From the NCBI GenBank assembly GCA_965205955.1, contig OZ242192.1, forward strand, positions 310,001 through 374,000: a stretch of DNA of 64,000 nt, written 5' to 3'. The notes under the pieces were generated by a model. The model did not search any database. It was not told where the DNA came from and saw only the letters and a program-made list of their open reading frames with translations. The translations under genes were made by a program, and so were the position numbers. Shown one piece after another: positions 42,937-52,261 of the stretch. Source of the DNA: G965202915 sp965205955 (GTDB taxonomy: Bacteria; Pseudomonadota; Gammaproteobacteria; Eutrophobiales; Eutrophobiaceae). Each line of letters begins with the position of its first letter. The stretch's first letter is position 1.

Positions 42937-43791
42937 ATGTCGCAACATGAAGATGACTCCGGGCTCAATAAGAAAAAGCTGCGGATCGACAATGAGCTAT
43001 GGCTTGCCTACGCGGAAAGCAAACCGGAAAACCCGGCGGCCGATCAGACCTTGTTATTTATCCCTGGTTTTACCTTTTCAGGAGAGGTTTTTTGCCATCA
43101 GTTGGAGGCCCTGTCAAACGAATATCATGTCATAGTCCTTGATCCCAGAAGTCATGGCGATTCGACGATAACCAGCCTGGGTAATGATTATAGTACTCAT
43201 GCAAGCGACCTGCAGACATTTATTGAAAAACTTGAACTTGACCATATTGTGCTGATTGGCTGGTCGTTTGGCGCAATTACCACTTACGGCTATAGTGCGC
43301 TCGATACAGACCGTCTCAAGGCACACGTCTGTATTGACAGGCCACTGGTATCAATATCGGCAAATGAGGAAAACGGAGACTGGGTTGAAGGCAAGATCGC
43401 CGATGTGGCAATGGCCTATCATAGCTTGAGGTCCACAGCAGGCCAGGCATCTTTCATTGAGGAGTACGCCCGGCAGGTGATGGTTGAACGGGAGTTGACC
43501 CGTGCCGAGCTTGACTGGTTGGTTGGTTTATCATTGCGCACCCCGTACCCCATCGCCGCCAGCCTGTTCGCCTCCGGTCTGTTCAGTAACAGCCTGGAAC
43601 AGGCCAAAATGCTTGAGCAAAAAATCCCCAACCGGTTTTATATTGCCAGTCATTGGGCAGAAGTCGCCTGTCCATACCTAAGCGCCGAATTACCCTCTTC
43701 AAGTATTGCCACTTTCGGTGGACATATGATGTTCTGGGAATACCCGGAAAAATTTAATGAAGATTTAGATACCTTCATTCGGTCGTTATAA
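42937..43791 (+). CDS. Alpha/beta hydrolase
   Basis: 284 residues. Visible are the oxyanion strand LLFIPGFTFSGEVF, LDPRSHGDS, the nucleophile elbow GWSFGA (Ser110) and a C-terminal FGGHMMFWEYPEKF carrying the catalytic His. The fold is that of esterases, haloperoxidase-like and meta-cleavage hydrolases. There is no signal peptide, so it acts in the cytosol. It starts 10 bp after the TonB receptor stop and is likely in its operon, perhaps hydrolysing an imported ester or amide. Confidence 0.85.
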   Translation: MSQHEDDSGLNKKKLRIDNELWLAYAESKPENPAADQTLLFIPGFTFSGEVFCHQLEALSNEYHVIVLDPRSHGDSTITSLGNDYSTHASDLQTFIEKLELDHIVLIGWSFGAITTYGYSALDTDRLKAHVCIDRPLVSISANEENGDWVEGKIADVAMAYHSLRSTAGQASFIEEYARQVMVERELTRAELDWLVGLSLRTPYPIAASLFASGLFSNSLEQAKMLEQKIPNRFYIASHWAEVACPYLSAELPSSSIATFGGHMMFWEYPEKFNEDLDTFIRSL

Positions 43792-43880
43792 AAACTTTTA
43801 ATCGATGCTCATCTTCCCATAAGTGCTGGGAGATAGAATCTATCATGCCGATGATCAATCTATATATAGAATAAATAGTT

Positions 43881-45107
43881 ATGGAAAAATTACTTGCTGC
43901 ATACGAACACAAAAAACCGCAGATTGTTTTTGAGTGGAATGATCCAGAGACCGAGGCCCAGGGTTGGGTTGTTATTAACTCACTGAGAGGTGGTGCCGCC
44001 GGAGGCGGCACCAGGATGCGTGTTGGTTTGAACAGACATGAGGTGGAATCTTTGGCCAAAACGATGGAGGTAAAATTTACCATTTCAGGCCCTGCCATTG
44101 GCGGCGCCAAATCAGGAATTAATTTTGATTCCAATGATCCGCGTAAATTAGGCGTACTTGAGCGTTGGTATAAATCGATAAAACCGTTACTGAAAAATTA
44201 CTATGGTACTGGCGGAGATCTTAATATAGACGAAGTCCAGGAAGTCATTCCCATTACAGCAAAATTAGATCTAATGCATCCCCAGGAAGGAATATTAAAT
44301 GGCCACCTTAGTGCAAGCAAGGCGGACAAAATAAAAATTATTAGACAATTGCAGACCGGTGTGTTGCTGCCACTGCATGATAAGTCTTTATCTCCTGTTG
44401 CAAACGGCAAATATACCGTTGCAGATATGATCACCGGTTATGGTGTTTCTGAAGCAGTAAAACATTACTATCATATTTATGGCGGTTGTCTGCAGCATAA
44501 GCGAGTAATTATTCAAGGTTGGGGTAATGTGGCGGCGACCGCCGCTTATTATCAAGCCCAGGAGGGGGCAAAGATCGTTGGTATTATCGACCGCTCTGGT
44601 GGACTTATTAGTCCCGATGGTTTCGGTTATGATGATATCAAGAAATTTTTGCTTAATAAAAATGGTAATTTTCTCTGTGCAGATAAAATTATTCCGTTTG
44701 CGGAAATTAATGAAGAAATCTGGCGTACAGGCGCTGAAATTTTTATTCCGGCAGCCGCTTCCCGTTTGGTGACTCGGCAACAATTAGAGACGATGATTGA
44801 TAATGGATTGGAAGTTATTTCTTGTGGCGCTAATGTGCCTTTCGCCGATCCGGATATTTTCTTTGGCGCTATCAGCCGTTACGCGGATCAAAAGGTGAGT
44901 GTGTTGCCTGATTTTATTGCCAATTGCGGGATGGCCAGAGCATTTGCATTTCTGATGCAGCAGGATGCCGATATCCAAGACACGGTTATTTTTGCAGACA
45001 CCTCAAGAACCATTTTTAATGCGTTGAAAAACACCCATAGCATCAATAACAGTAAAACCGGTATCGCTAAAACAGCCTTTACCATAGCGTTGAAAAAGCT
45101 GTTCTAG
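43881..45107 (+). CDS. Glu/Leu/Phe/Val dehydrogenase family amino-acid dehydrogenase
   Basis: 408 residues. N-terminal catalytic domain with GGAAGGGTRMRVGL, EVKFTIS (Lys65) and GGAKSGINF (catalytic Lys77). A Rossmann domain begins with VIIQGWGNVAATAAYY and ends with GANVPFAD and NCGMARAF. The family oxidatively deaminates hydrophobic amino acids with NAD(P). Substrate choice (Phe, Tyr, Leu or Glu) cannot be fixed from sequence, but the neighbouring aromatic amino acid hydroxylase and the hpd operon make tyrosine or phenylalanine attractive. Deamination of tyrosine would give 4-hydroxyphenylpyruvate, the Hpd substrate. Confidence 0.87.
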   Translation: MEKLLAAYEHKKPQIVFEWNDPETEAQGWVVINSLRGGAAGGGTRMRVGLNRHEVESLAKTMEVKFTISGPAIGGAKSGINFDSNDPRKLGVLERWYKSIKPLLKNYYGTGGDLNIDEVQEVIPITAKLDLMHPQEGILNGHLSASKADKIKIIRQLQTGVLLPLHDKSLSPVANGKYTVADMITGYGVSEAVKHYYHIYGGCLQHKRVIIQGWGNVAATAAYYQAQEGAKIVGIIDRSGGLISPDGFGYDDIKKFLLNKNGNFLCADKIIPFAEINEEIWRTGAEIFIPAAASRLVTRQQLETMIDNGLEVISCGANVPFADPDIFFGAISRYADQKVSVLPDFIANCGMARAFAFLMQQDADIQDTVIFADTSRTIFNALKNTHSINNSKTGIAKTAFTIALKKLF

Positions 45108-45173
45108 GCCACAGATGATTATCGGCGATCAAACAAACATTCAACAAAAGGATTTTATCGACCGGATACGTGA

Positions 45174-45575
45174 TTAATCATGCCCGGAAACCTTCCTGTC
45201 GATAAAATCATAAGCAAGAAATTTTTTCGCTATGGGCCTGGCAATATCGACAGCTTCAATATGGATAGGATGAGTGAGATAATTCTGTAGAGCCTGTTTG
45301 TCTTCCACGATAACATAAAGGCCCACGTCAAAACTGTCGTCAACGATTTTTCGATTGCTGGACACAGCTTGTCCGATACGCAAATCAACCACGCCCGGGA
45401 TCTCAACAAATCGTCTGCCGGCAACTATGAATTGCCGGCGATGTTCAAGATTGCCCGGTTCTTTTAACCAAAGCAATATAACGTGAACCAGCTGTGACTC
45501 AGGCCTGCTCTCTACCAATGAACATGAAAAAGAGCAGAGAATGATGCACAAGACAAGACCTCGTTGATAATTCAT
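45174..45575 (-). CDS. Dabb-domain (stress-responsive alpha/beta barrel) protein, likely exported
   Basis: 133 residues. A hydrophobic N-terminus (GLVLCIILCSFSCSLV) looks like a signal peptide, with a Cys that might be lipidated. The rest matches the small Dabb barrel: LVHVILLWLKEPGN, FDVGLYVIVEDKQALQNYL and HPIHIEAV. Dabb proteins act on or bind small aromatic or polyketide-like molecules in some cases, but no function is known for this type. It lies alone between the convergent dehydrogenase gene and trpB. Confidence 0.7.
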   Translation of the reverse strand: MNYQRGLVLCIILCSFSCSLVESRPESQLVHVILLWLKEPGNLEHRRQFIVAGRRFVEIPGVVDLRIGQAVSSNRKIVDDSFDVGLYVIVEDKQALQNYLTHPIHIEAVDIARPIAKKFLAYDFIDRKVSGHD

Positions 45576-45614
45576 TTTCTTCCACAGGCCGGCTGAAACT
45601 ACCTGTCCGAAAAT

Positions 45615-46811
45615 CTACAAGCCGAGTTTATCGGCAACAAAATCAGCATCCTTGTCACCCCGACCGGACAGGTTCACCAGAATATTCTGCTCAGCGGACA
45701 TGTCTTTTGCAATTTTTACTGCATAGGCGACCGCATGAGCGCTTTCCAGTGCGGGAATGATGCCGGCTTTTCTTGACAGCAACATAAAGGCATCCAGGCA
45801 TTCCTTGTCATCAATGGCAACATAGTTAACCCGGCCCAAATCTTTCAGATAACAGTGTTGAGGCCCCACGCCGGGATAATCCAGCCCCGAAGCAATGGAA
45901 TACACCGGCAGGGGTTCTCCGTTATCATCCTGCAGGTTATAACATTGCATGCCATGCAGGCCTCCTTTAACACCCAGTGTCAAAGTCGCTGCGTGGTCGG
46001 GTGTATCGAGCCCCTTCCCCGCCGACTCAACCCCGACCAGCTCCACTTCTTCATCATCGAGAAATGCCGTAAACAACCCGATGGAATTGGAACCGCCGCC
46101 AACACATGCTGTGACAAGGTCCGGCAATTTACCTTCCAGCGCCAAAAACTGTGCACGCGCTTCCTTGCCAACTATACTTTGAAAGTCCCGCACCATTTTT
46201 GGAAATGGGTGTGGCCCGACAACGGAGCCAATGGCATAGAAAAAATTCACCGGATCTTTCAAATATTCTTCAAAGGCGCTGTCGACCGCATCCTTTAAGG
46301 TACGAGTTCCTCTTGAAACCGAAACCAGGTTACACCCCAGGATCTTCATCTTGGTAACATTGGGATGTTCTTTCTCTATATCGATTTCCCCCATGTGGAT
46401 CTCACATTCGATTCCGATCAATGCACAGGCCGCGGCCAGGGCAACGCCATGTTGACCGGCACCGGTCTCCGCCAGCACCTTGGTTTTGCCCATATGCTTT
46501 GCCAGTAAGGCCTCACCTAAACAATGGTTAATTTTATGTGCGCCGGTATGGTTTAAATCTTCCCGTTTGAGAAATATTCTGGCGCCGTCTTGCAAAAGTG
46601 TGGTTGTTTCGAATATCGGGCTGGGGCGGCCAACATAATGTTGATACAGATGCATCAACTCATTTTGAAAACTATCGGTGGTCCTGATTTTTTCGTAGGC
46701 ATCATTGATATCATCCATAATAGCCTTTAATTCGGGGGGGATAATCTGCCCGCCATATTCCCCAAAATAGCCTTGTGTATCCGGCATTGCCGAGAAGGTG
46801 TACTTAGCCAT
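45615..46811 (-). CDS. trpB: Tryptophan synthase beta subunit, orphan copy
   Basis: About 398 residues of the TrpB1 class. PLP Lys93 sits in HTGAHKINHCLGEAL, the phosphate loop is GGGSNSIG, and GYFGEYGGQIIPPEL opens the protein. It joins indole and serine to tryptophan, normally with TrpA. No trpA or trpF is nearby, so this is either a second copy or an indole-scavenging enzyme. I took the ATG at 46811, which follows TTGGAAATG, rather than the overlapping starts at 46838 and 46841. Confidence 0.92.
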   Translation of the reverse strand: MAKYTFSAMPDTQGYFGEYGGQIIPPELKAIMDDINDAYEKIRTTDSFQNELMHLYQHYVGRPSPIFETTTLLQDGARIFLKREDLNHTGAHKINHCLGEALLAKHMGKTKVLAETGAGQHGVALAAACALIGIECEIHMGEIDIEKEHPNVTKMKILGCNLVSVSRGTRTLKDAVDSAFEEYLKDPVNFFYAIGSVVGPHPFPKMVRDFQSIVGKEARAQFLALEGKLPDLVTACVGGGSNSIGLFTAFLDDEEVELVGVESAGKGLDTPDHAATLTLGVKGGLHGMQCYNLQDDNGEPLPVYSIASGLDYPGVGPQHCYLKDLGRVNYVAIDDKECLDAFMLLSRKAGIIPALESAHAVAYAVKIAKDMSAEQNILVNLSGRGDKDADFVADKLGL

Positions 46812-47019
46812 AATGGCATTTCCAATCTGTTGGGCCATCATTATTAATATCTGATTTCAGTTTGATCATCCTTTCTTTAAGGAGCTACAACAATAACTGT
46901 CAATTTGAATATAATATAATGACTTTTTCTTTTCCATGACTATTTTATTGGCAGAATCAAAAATGTAAATTCGGTGAAATATGAGGTAGGATCCCAGCGG
47001 AAGAGGGAGAACAATCATA

Positions 47020-48330
47020 ATGCGCAAGATTATAAAATTTTTACTGGTTTTTTATAGTATATTTCCAATCGGCGTCAGTGCGGAGATTGGCCAGGCCGAT
47101 CTGGAAAAATCTTTTTTCCCTTATAAAGAGGGTGTGCCCAGCGCAAAAGGTTATACGCCGGGCATGGTCATTGATCAGGCTAAGGTTGAACAGTTTGAAG
47201 CCATTCTGGACACGGCGTTGTATCGATTTGTCAAAGATGGCTGGGTTGAAATCGCCACCGCGGAAACCACCGACTTCCCATTATCGGAAGACTATATACA
47301 AGCAAGCCGGGATAATGCGAACAGCGTCTCGATAAATCCAAATGGCACGCTTGCCGGTTATACCGCCGGCAGGGCCTTTCCACATGAACCGGATGCCAAT
47401 GACCCTGATGCCGGGTTGAAACTGGTATGGAACTATCAATATGGATTCAACTCAGGAGATTCTGAAACGATATATCCGTTTTGGTGGACGTTCAGGGATA
47501 TGCAAACCGGGCGGGTGGAACGCATCCTTAAATTTGAATGGCACTTTATGAACTATTCCCACCGTGTCAGTTTTGATCCAAAACCGGCGTATGAAGAAAC
47601 CTCGGCGAAAATTTATCGCGGCATATACAGCATTGTAAAAGAGCCTTTTGATCTGACGAATACTCAACTGCTTATCCATCGCTACGAAGACGATACCAAG
47701 CGGGATGATGCCTGGTTATATCTGGGGTTTCAACGTCGTGTGCGACGTCTGGCCTCCGGACAAATCACCGATGCCTTCCTTGGAACCGATCTGATGATCG
47801 AGGATTTTGAAGGCTACAACGGTCGTGTCAGTGACTATACATGGGAATATGCGGGCACACGGAACCTGTTACTTCCATTCTATTATCATAACGATATGGA
47901 CCTGGCCGATATTCCCGAAGATGATGCAGATGGTTATAAATTTGTCGATGTGCATGGCAAGGGAGGCTGTTTCCCCAAGGTCACCTATCAATTAAGAAAG
48001 ACCTACACCGTGGTTGGCAGGCCCAAAGACCCTAACCACCCTCTTAACAGGCGTGAAATTAATCTGGATGCACAAACCATGACCATGGCAACACTGATTA
48101 CTTATGATCGCGCCGGTAAAATATGGAAATGGTTTCCGATCGGCAAGGCGCATTCCGATTATCACCTTCCGGCTAACAAGGGCAAGGGGGTTGCGCTGGA
48201 TGATTTTGCGGTATTGGTTGATATACAGGCGAATCATTGTACAACACTGCAGTTTAAAAGTGTCATTACCGATGAGGAAAACCAGCCCGATCTTTTCAGT
48301 GTGCAAAATCTTCGCAGCCGAGGCAGATAG
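47020..48330 (+). CDS. DUF1329-family protein, second copy
   Basis: 436 residues with a signal peptide (FLLVFYSIFPIGVSA) and the same hallmark blocks as the protein at 16,114: GYTPGMVIDQAKVEQFEA, LLIHRYEDDTKRDDAWLYLG and RRVRRLASGQITDAFLGTD. It is a clear paralogue but is not followed by a DUF1302 gene, and is co-transcribed instead with an AhpD-like gene 2 bp downstream. The 178-bp gap to trpB includes an AT-rich TATAAT-type stretch near 46,912 that could carry its promoter. Presumed periplasmic; function unknown. Confidence 0.86.
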   Translation: MRKIIKFLLVFYSIFPIGVSAEIGQADLEKSFFPYKEGVPSAKGYTPGMVIDQAKVEQFEAILDTALYRFVKDGWVEIATAETTDFPLSEDYIQASRDNANSVSINPNGTLAGYTAGRAFPHEPDANDPDAGLKLVWNYQYGFNSGDSETIYPFWWTFRDMQTGRVERILKFEWHFMNYSHRVSFDPKPAYEETSAKIYRGIYSIVKEPFDLTNTQLLIHRYEDDTKRDDAWLYLGFQRRVRRLASGQITDAFLGTDLMIEDFEGYNGRVSDYTWEYAGTRNLLLPFYYHNDMDLADIPEDDADGYKFVDVHGKGGCFPKVTYQLRKTYTVVGRPKDPNHPLNRREINLDAQTMTMATLITYDRAGKIWKWFPIGKAHSDYHLPANKGKGVALDDFAVLVDIQANHCTTLQFKSVITDEENQPDLFSVQNLRSRGR

Positions 48331-48332
48331 GC

Positions 48333-48908
48333 ATGGCCAGAATAAAACTCGTCCAACCAGAAAAATTTGACGATCCGGTTATTGACGCCATCTGTGAATG
48401 GGTCACAGGCATGGAGGGCAAGGTTCCCAACCATTTTAAAATGGAATTGAATTTTCCCGAGTTTTTCAAGGCGAAACTGGGGGCGACAAAAATATTATGG
48501 GAGATGGGAGAACTCTCACTTGAGGAGATCCAGCATATTGGTATTGCCGTCTCCAAAGCAAATGAATGCCCGTATTGTGCTGCGGCGTTTTGCACAATTC
48601 TGACGAATGGCTTGAAGACCGAGCAAAACTACACCGAACAGTTTCTGGAACAGGGTTCAAGTGCGGCGAAGGACCCAAAAACCGGACAGTTGGTCGAGTT
48701 TGCCCTAAAGCTCAATGCGGCTGCCTTCAGCATTACCGATGATGATATTGAGCAACTAAAAGAACTGGGATTAACGGACAAGGGCATCTTGCAGATGGTA
48801 CATCTGGTTAGTGATTTTGCTTCCTATAATCGTCTCAACATAGCGCTGGATACGGATTATGATTATAAGGACATCTGGAAACATATCGCTGTACGTAGCG
48901 TCAAATAA
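48333..48908 (+). CDS. Carboxymuconolactone decarboxylase/AhpD-like family protein
   Basis: 191 residues of the all-helical CMD fold. The peroxidase-type active-site motif is visible as NECPYCAAAF (Glu78, Cys79, Cys82), as in AhpD-type alkylhydroperoxidases, and not the decarboxylase type. It starts 2 bp after the DUF1329 stop, so the two are coupled. A role in peroxide or thiol chemistry linked to the substrate handled by the DUF1329 protein is conceivable. Confidence 0.82.
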   Translation: MARIKLVQPEKFDDPVIDAICEWVTGMEGKVPNHFKMELNFPEFFKAKLGATKILWEMGELSLEEIQHIGIAVSKANECPYCAAAFCTILTNGLKTEQNYTEQFLEQGSSAAKDPKTGQLVEFALKLNAAAFSITDDDIEQLKELGLTDKGILQMVHLVSDFASYNRLNIALDTDYDYKDIWKHIAVRSVK

Positions 48909-48969
48909 TATTCAGATAAAGCTGCAATAATTTATTTTCAACGTATTGAAATTTTTAATGAGTAACCCG

Positions 48970-49587
48970 TCAGAGCAACCCGGACAACATCACTCCTTCG
49001 CGTAATAGCAGTAGCGCCAGTACGAACAGGCTCAATCCCAATGCCCGCATAACGTATAGGTATAGGGTTCCATTAATGAATTGACGTGAGCCCGCCACCA
49101 GTACGGCGATTAGTATTTTTATGCTTACCAGAAAGAAATAAAAACCGCATAAAAATAAAAAAGGGGCAAACAAGCCTAGTTTTAATGCCTTATTCATTAT
49201 CGGGGCGCCAACACTTAGCCAGAATAAGTACGGATTCGGGCTTACTATATTCGTCAAGATCCCTTTTATGAGTGAACTGGATTTTTTATTTTCCAAATCA
49301 AGACTCGGTGGTTTGCTGCGTATATTTTCAATTCCCATATATACCAGGTAACAGGCGCCGACTATGGAAATACCCGCCAGGATATAATTATATTTTTCCA
49401 GTCCCGACAAAATAAAAATTGAAAAAATGATAAGCGGAAAATCAGTAATAACAGGGGCAAATGCCACCTTGATACCGGACACGCTGCCATGCCGAAGAGA
49501 CTCGGAAATAACCAGCGCCATTAATGGGCCGGGTGAAAACCCGGCAGATAGACCGAGGACTACACCCAAAAACAGGTAATAAAGCAT
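48970..49587 (-). CDS. LysE/RhtB-family amino-acid exporter
   Basis: 205 residues and six hydrophobic segments. The N-terminus LFLGVVLGLSAGFSPGPLMALVI is the LysE family signature with the conserved PGP turn. The middle contains ISPNPYLFW-like IVSPNPYLFWLSVG. An inner-membrane exporter of amino acids or related metabolites. Substrate unknown. It lies 35 bp upstream of the quinone oxidoreductase gene on the same strand. Confidence 0.85.
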   Translation of the reverse strand: MLYYLFLGVVLGLSAGFSPGPLMALVISESLRHGSVSGIKVAFAPVITDFPLIIFSIFILSGLEKYNYILAGISIVGACYLVYMGIENIRSKPPSLDLENKKSSSLIKGILTNIVSPNPYLFWLSVGAPIMNKALKLGLFAPFLFLCGFYFFLVSIKILIAVLVAGSRQFINGTLYLYVMRALGLSLFVLALLLLREGVMLSGLL

Positions 49588-49622
49588 GCCCCGATTCTGT
49601 CGTAACGAATTGATGGACCCGG

Positions 49623-50597
49623 TTATGCCGGGATTAAAACCGGTATAGCATACCGGCTCCTGTCTTCGAGTATCTCATGGGCCTGTTGGGCCTGTTCCAG
49701 TGCAAGTGGAACAATCTCCGGCAGTTTAATCTGACCATCCAGTAACGCATTAAAATAACGCCGGGCGGCGGTTACTAATTCTGCTCTATCGCGGGTATAG
49801 TCGTACAATGTGGGGCGGGTAAGATAAATGGAGCCTTGTTTCGATAAGTCCAGTACCCGCACTGGTTCCGGCACACCGGAAGCATTGCCAAAGCTGACCA
49901 ATGTGCCGCGCGGCTTCACGCATTGCATGGATTCATTCAACGTCGCCTTGCCTACCCCGTCATAAACCACATCCAGCAATCTGCCATTGGTCTTGTTTTT
50001 TATAATGTCATAGAAGCTTTGCTCGGTGTATACGATTACCTCATCGCAACCGTATTGTTCTGCCAGGTGCACTTTGGCCTTACTGCCCACAGTGCCATAT
50101 ACCGTGGCCCCCAGGGCTTTTGCCCATTGACAGCTAAGCGAGCCAACGCCGCCTGCCGCCGCATGAATGAGTATGGAATCACCTTTTTGCAATGGATAGC
50201 ATCGAAATAAAAGATATTCCGCAGTCAAACCGCGCGTCAGCGAAGAAGCAACCTGTATGTCGTCCAATGTATCGGGCACCGGCACCAGTTCTTTATAATG
50301 TATATTGCGCGATTCAGCGTAGGCGCCTTGCGAGCTGGTGGCATAGGCGACCCGTTCCCCGATATTGAACTGTGCCTCTTCGCTGCCGACTTGTTCGATC
50401 ACACCGATACCCTCTTCACCGGGAACATAAGGCAAGGTAACCGGGTATAAACCGCTACGATAGTAGGTATCGATATAGTTAACGCCGATGGCCTTATGTT
50501 TCAAGCGAACCTCTTCCGGCCCGGGTTCCGGCAGGTCGATGGTTTCCAACTGCAGAACTTCAGGCCCGCCATGTTTATGAACACGTACAGCCTTCAC
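49623..50597 (-). CDS. NADPH:quinone oxidoreductase (QOR, zeta-crystallin type)
   Basis: 324 residues of the MDR superfamily without structural zinc. Visible are KAIGVNYIDTYYRSGLYP, LPYVPGEEGIGVIEQVG and the NADPH-binding ILIHAAAGGVGSLSCQWAKALGA. It reduces quinones with NADPH. The 5' end overlaps the end of the sigma-54 activator gene by four bases, so it is co-transcribed with that regulator and the LysE gene. Confidence 0.92.
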   Translation of the reverse strand: MKAVRVHKHGGPEVLQLETIDLPEPGPEEVRLKHKAIGVNYIDTYYRSGLYPVTLPYVPGEEGIGVIEQVGSEEAQFNIGERVAYATSSQGAYAESRNIHYKELVPVPDTLDDIQVASSLTRGLTAEYLLFRCYPLQKGDSILIHAAAGGVGSLSCQWAKALGATVYGTVGSKAKVHLAEQYGCDEVIVYTEQSFYDIIKNKTNGRLLDVVYDGVGKATLNESMQCVKPRGTLVSFGNASGVPEPVRVLDLSKQGSIYLTRPTLYDYTRDRAELVTAARRYFNALLDGQIKLPEIVPLALEQAQQAHEILEDRSRYAIPVLIPA

Positions 50598-52252
50598 GTT
50601 CCTACTTGCTTTTGTATTCGATATCGATATTTGGCCGGGCTGATATTCAGGGCACGTGAGGCGGCGGACACATTGCCGCCGGATTTCTTTAATGCAAATT
50701 CCAATAATTGCTGTTCAAATTCATCCAATCCAACGCCCCTGTTGACGATATTGTTTAATAAATCTTCGACGGAATCACTTGCATGCGCCCCGCTCCTTTC
50801 AATATTTGCCGAGGCAATACAAGAATCCAGATTGATGTAGGCCTTGCTTATATATTGTCCACTGTCCGTTAAAATAACACCGCGCTCTATAATATTTTCA
50901 AGCTCCCGGATATTACCCGGCCAGCGGTAATTCATGAACTTTGCAAGTATTCCATCTTCAACACCCAATACATTCTTGCCGTATTCCGCATTGAACATAC
51001 CTATAAACTTGTTTACCAGGCCCGGAAGATCATCCTTGCGATCTCGTAACGGTGGAATATGTATGGGAAAAACATTAATACGGTAATACAAATCCGCGCG
51101 AAACAAACCATGAGCCACACACTCTTCCAATGGTCGATTCGTCGCAACAATTAACCTGACACTGACTTTGCGTGTACGCGCATCACCGACTCGCTCAAAT
51201 TCACTCGTTTGCAAAACACGTAATAATTTTGCCTGTACGGCAAGATTCATTTCTCCAATTTCATCCAGAAACAAGGTCCCGCCATGTGCCCGCTCAAAAC
51301 GTCCCGGCCTGGATTTTTCAGCGCCGGTATAAGCGCCTTTCTCTACACCAAATAACTCAGCCTCAACCAGATCCGCTGGCAAAGCTGCACAGTTCACCTG
51401 TACAAAAGGTTTATCATCAGCGCCACGGATATTATGTAGTAATCGAGCAAAGATATCTTTACCGACACCGGTTTCCCCCAGCATTAAAACCGTTACATTG
51501 GTTTGCGATGCCTTTTTCAGCATGTTCAGGGTTTCATTCATTGCGCTTGAATCGCTAATAATATCCCCGGGCCCAAGGTCTTTTTTTATCGCATTACGTA
51601 AATTCTGAACTTCATCCTTAAGAGTAAAGATGGTTTCGGCAACAGAGCCTTGCGAAAAATAGGATATCAATGTCTCAGCATCATCCCACTCTTGTGCCGG
51701 TTTGCCGACGATGCGGCAGCGCTCATGGCCACAGGCCACACATTCCACTTCTTTATAAATTACCGGTATTCCCATTAGTTCACTGGAATAGCCGCAGGCA
51801 TATCCAATCTGGTTCCAACATACCGCTTCAGTGTGTATGCCATAACGTTTTAAATGTTGTTCCGCCTCGAAGGAATTGTCCCAATAAAACTCGCCGTAAT
51901 GCTCGCTCGCATTGATATTGATCTTCAACTCTATCGGTTCAACACGGACTATTCCTTCCAGGGTATGTAATTGCGGACCAACGGCAAATAATTCATAATC
52001 GCTCGCGCCCGGCCGTAATCTGCGGGCCAATAGAGCATCCTCTTTGCCGGATTGATAGCCCATGCGCATCAACACACCTTTGGCACGCTCCCAACCCAGA
52101 GATTCAATTAATTCATTCCGCAATGCGCCCAATGCAGCGGCATGGAATAACAACATGCGCTGTTCGTCCAGCCAGACACGACCGGAGTCATCATCGAACT
52201 GGAAGGCCCGCTTCAGATCATCCAGCTCGGGAAAAGTGGAGTGATCAATCAT
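50594..52252 (-). CDS. Sigma-54-dependent activator of the DmpR/XylR/PoxR type
   Basis: About 552 residues. An N-terminal XylR_N/V4R sensor domain (to about 210) has the cysteine motif VECVACGHERCRIVGKP. The AAA+ domain has Walker A GETGVGKD, a GAYTGA loop (variant of GAFTGA that contacts sigma-54) and Walker B GGTLFLDEIGEM. A C-terminal Fis-type helix reads GNVSAASRALNISPAKYRYR. Such proteins sense phenols or alkylbenzenes directly and activate -24/-12 promoters. The phenol hydroxylase operon 25 kb away has both such a promoter and an activator site, making it the natural target. The start at the ATG 52252 is preferred to TTG 52267. Confidence 0.92.
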   Translation of the reverse strand: MIDHSTFPELDDLKRAFQFDDDSGRVWLDEQRMLLFHAAALGALRNELIESLGWERAKGVLMRMGYQSGKEDALLARRLRPGASDYELFAVGPQLHTLEGIVRVEPIELKININASEHYGEFYWDNSFEAEQHLKRYGIHTEAVCWNQIGYACGYSSELMGIPVIYKEVECVACGHERCRIVGKPAQEWDDAETLISYFSQGSVAETIFTLKDEVQNLRNAIKKDLGPGDIISDSSAMNETLNMLKKASQTNVTVLMLGETGVGKDIFARLLHNIRGADDKPFVQVNCAALPADLVEAELFGVEKGAYTGAEKSRPGRFERAHGGTLFLDEIGEMNLAVQAKLLRVLQTSEFERVGDARTRKVSVRLIVATNRPLEECVAHGLFRADLYYRINVFPIHIPPLRDRKDDLPGLVNKFIGMFNAEYGKNVLGVEDGILAKFMNYRWPGNIRELENIIERGVILTDSGQYISKAYINLDSCIASANIERSGAHASDSVEDLLNNIVNRGVGLDEFEQQLLEFALKKSGGNVSAASRALNISPAKYRYRIQKQVGT

Positions 52253-52261
52253 TTTATTACA

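Noticed and set aside
49623..50597. The quinone oxidoreductase as a pterin or phenol-pathway enzyme
   Set aside because: It is a generic zeta-crystallin-type protein. Its coupling to the activator gene is suggestive but no substrate-specific feature is visible.
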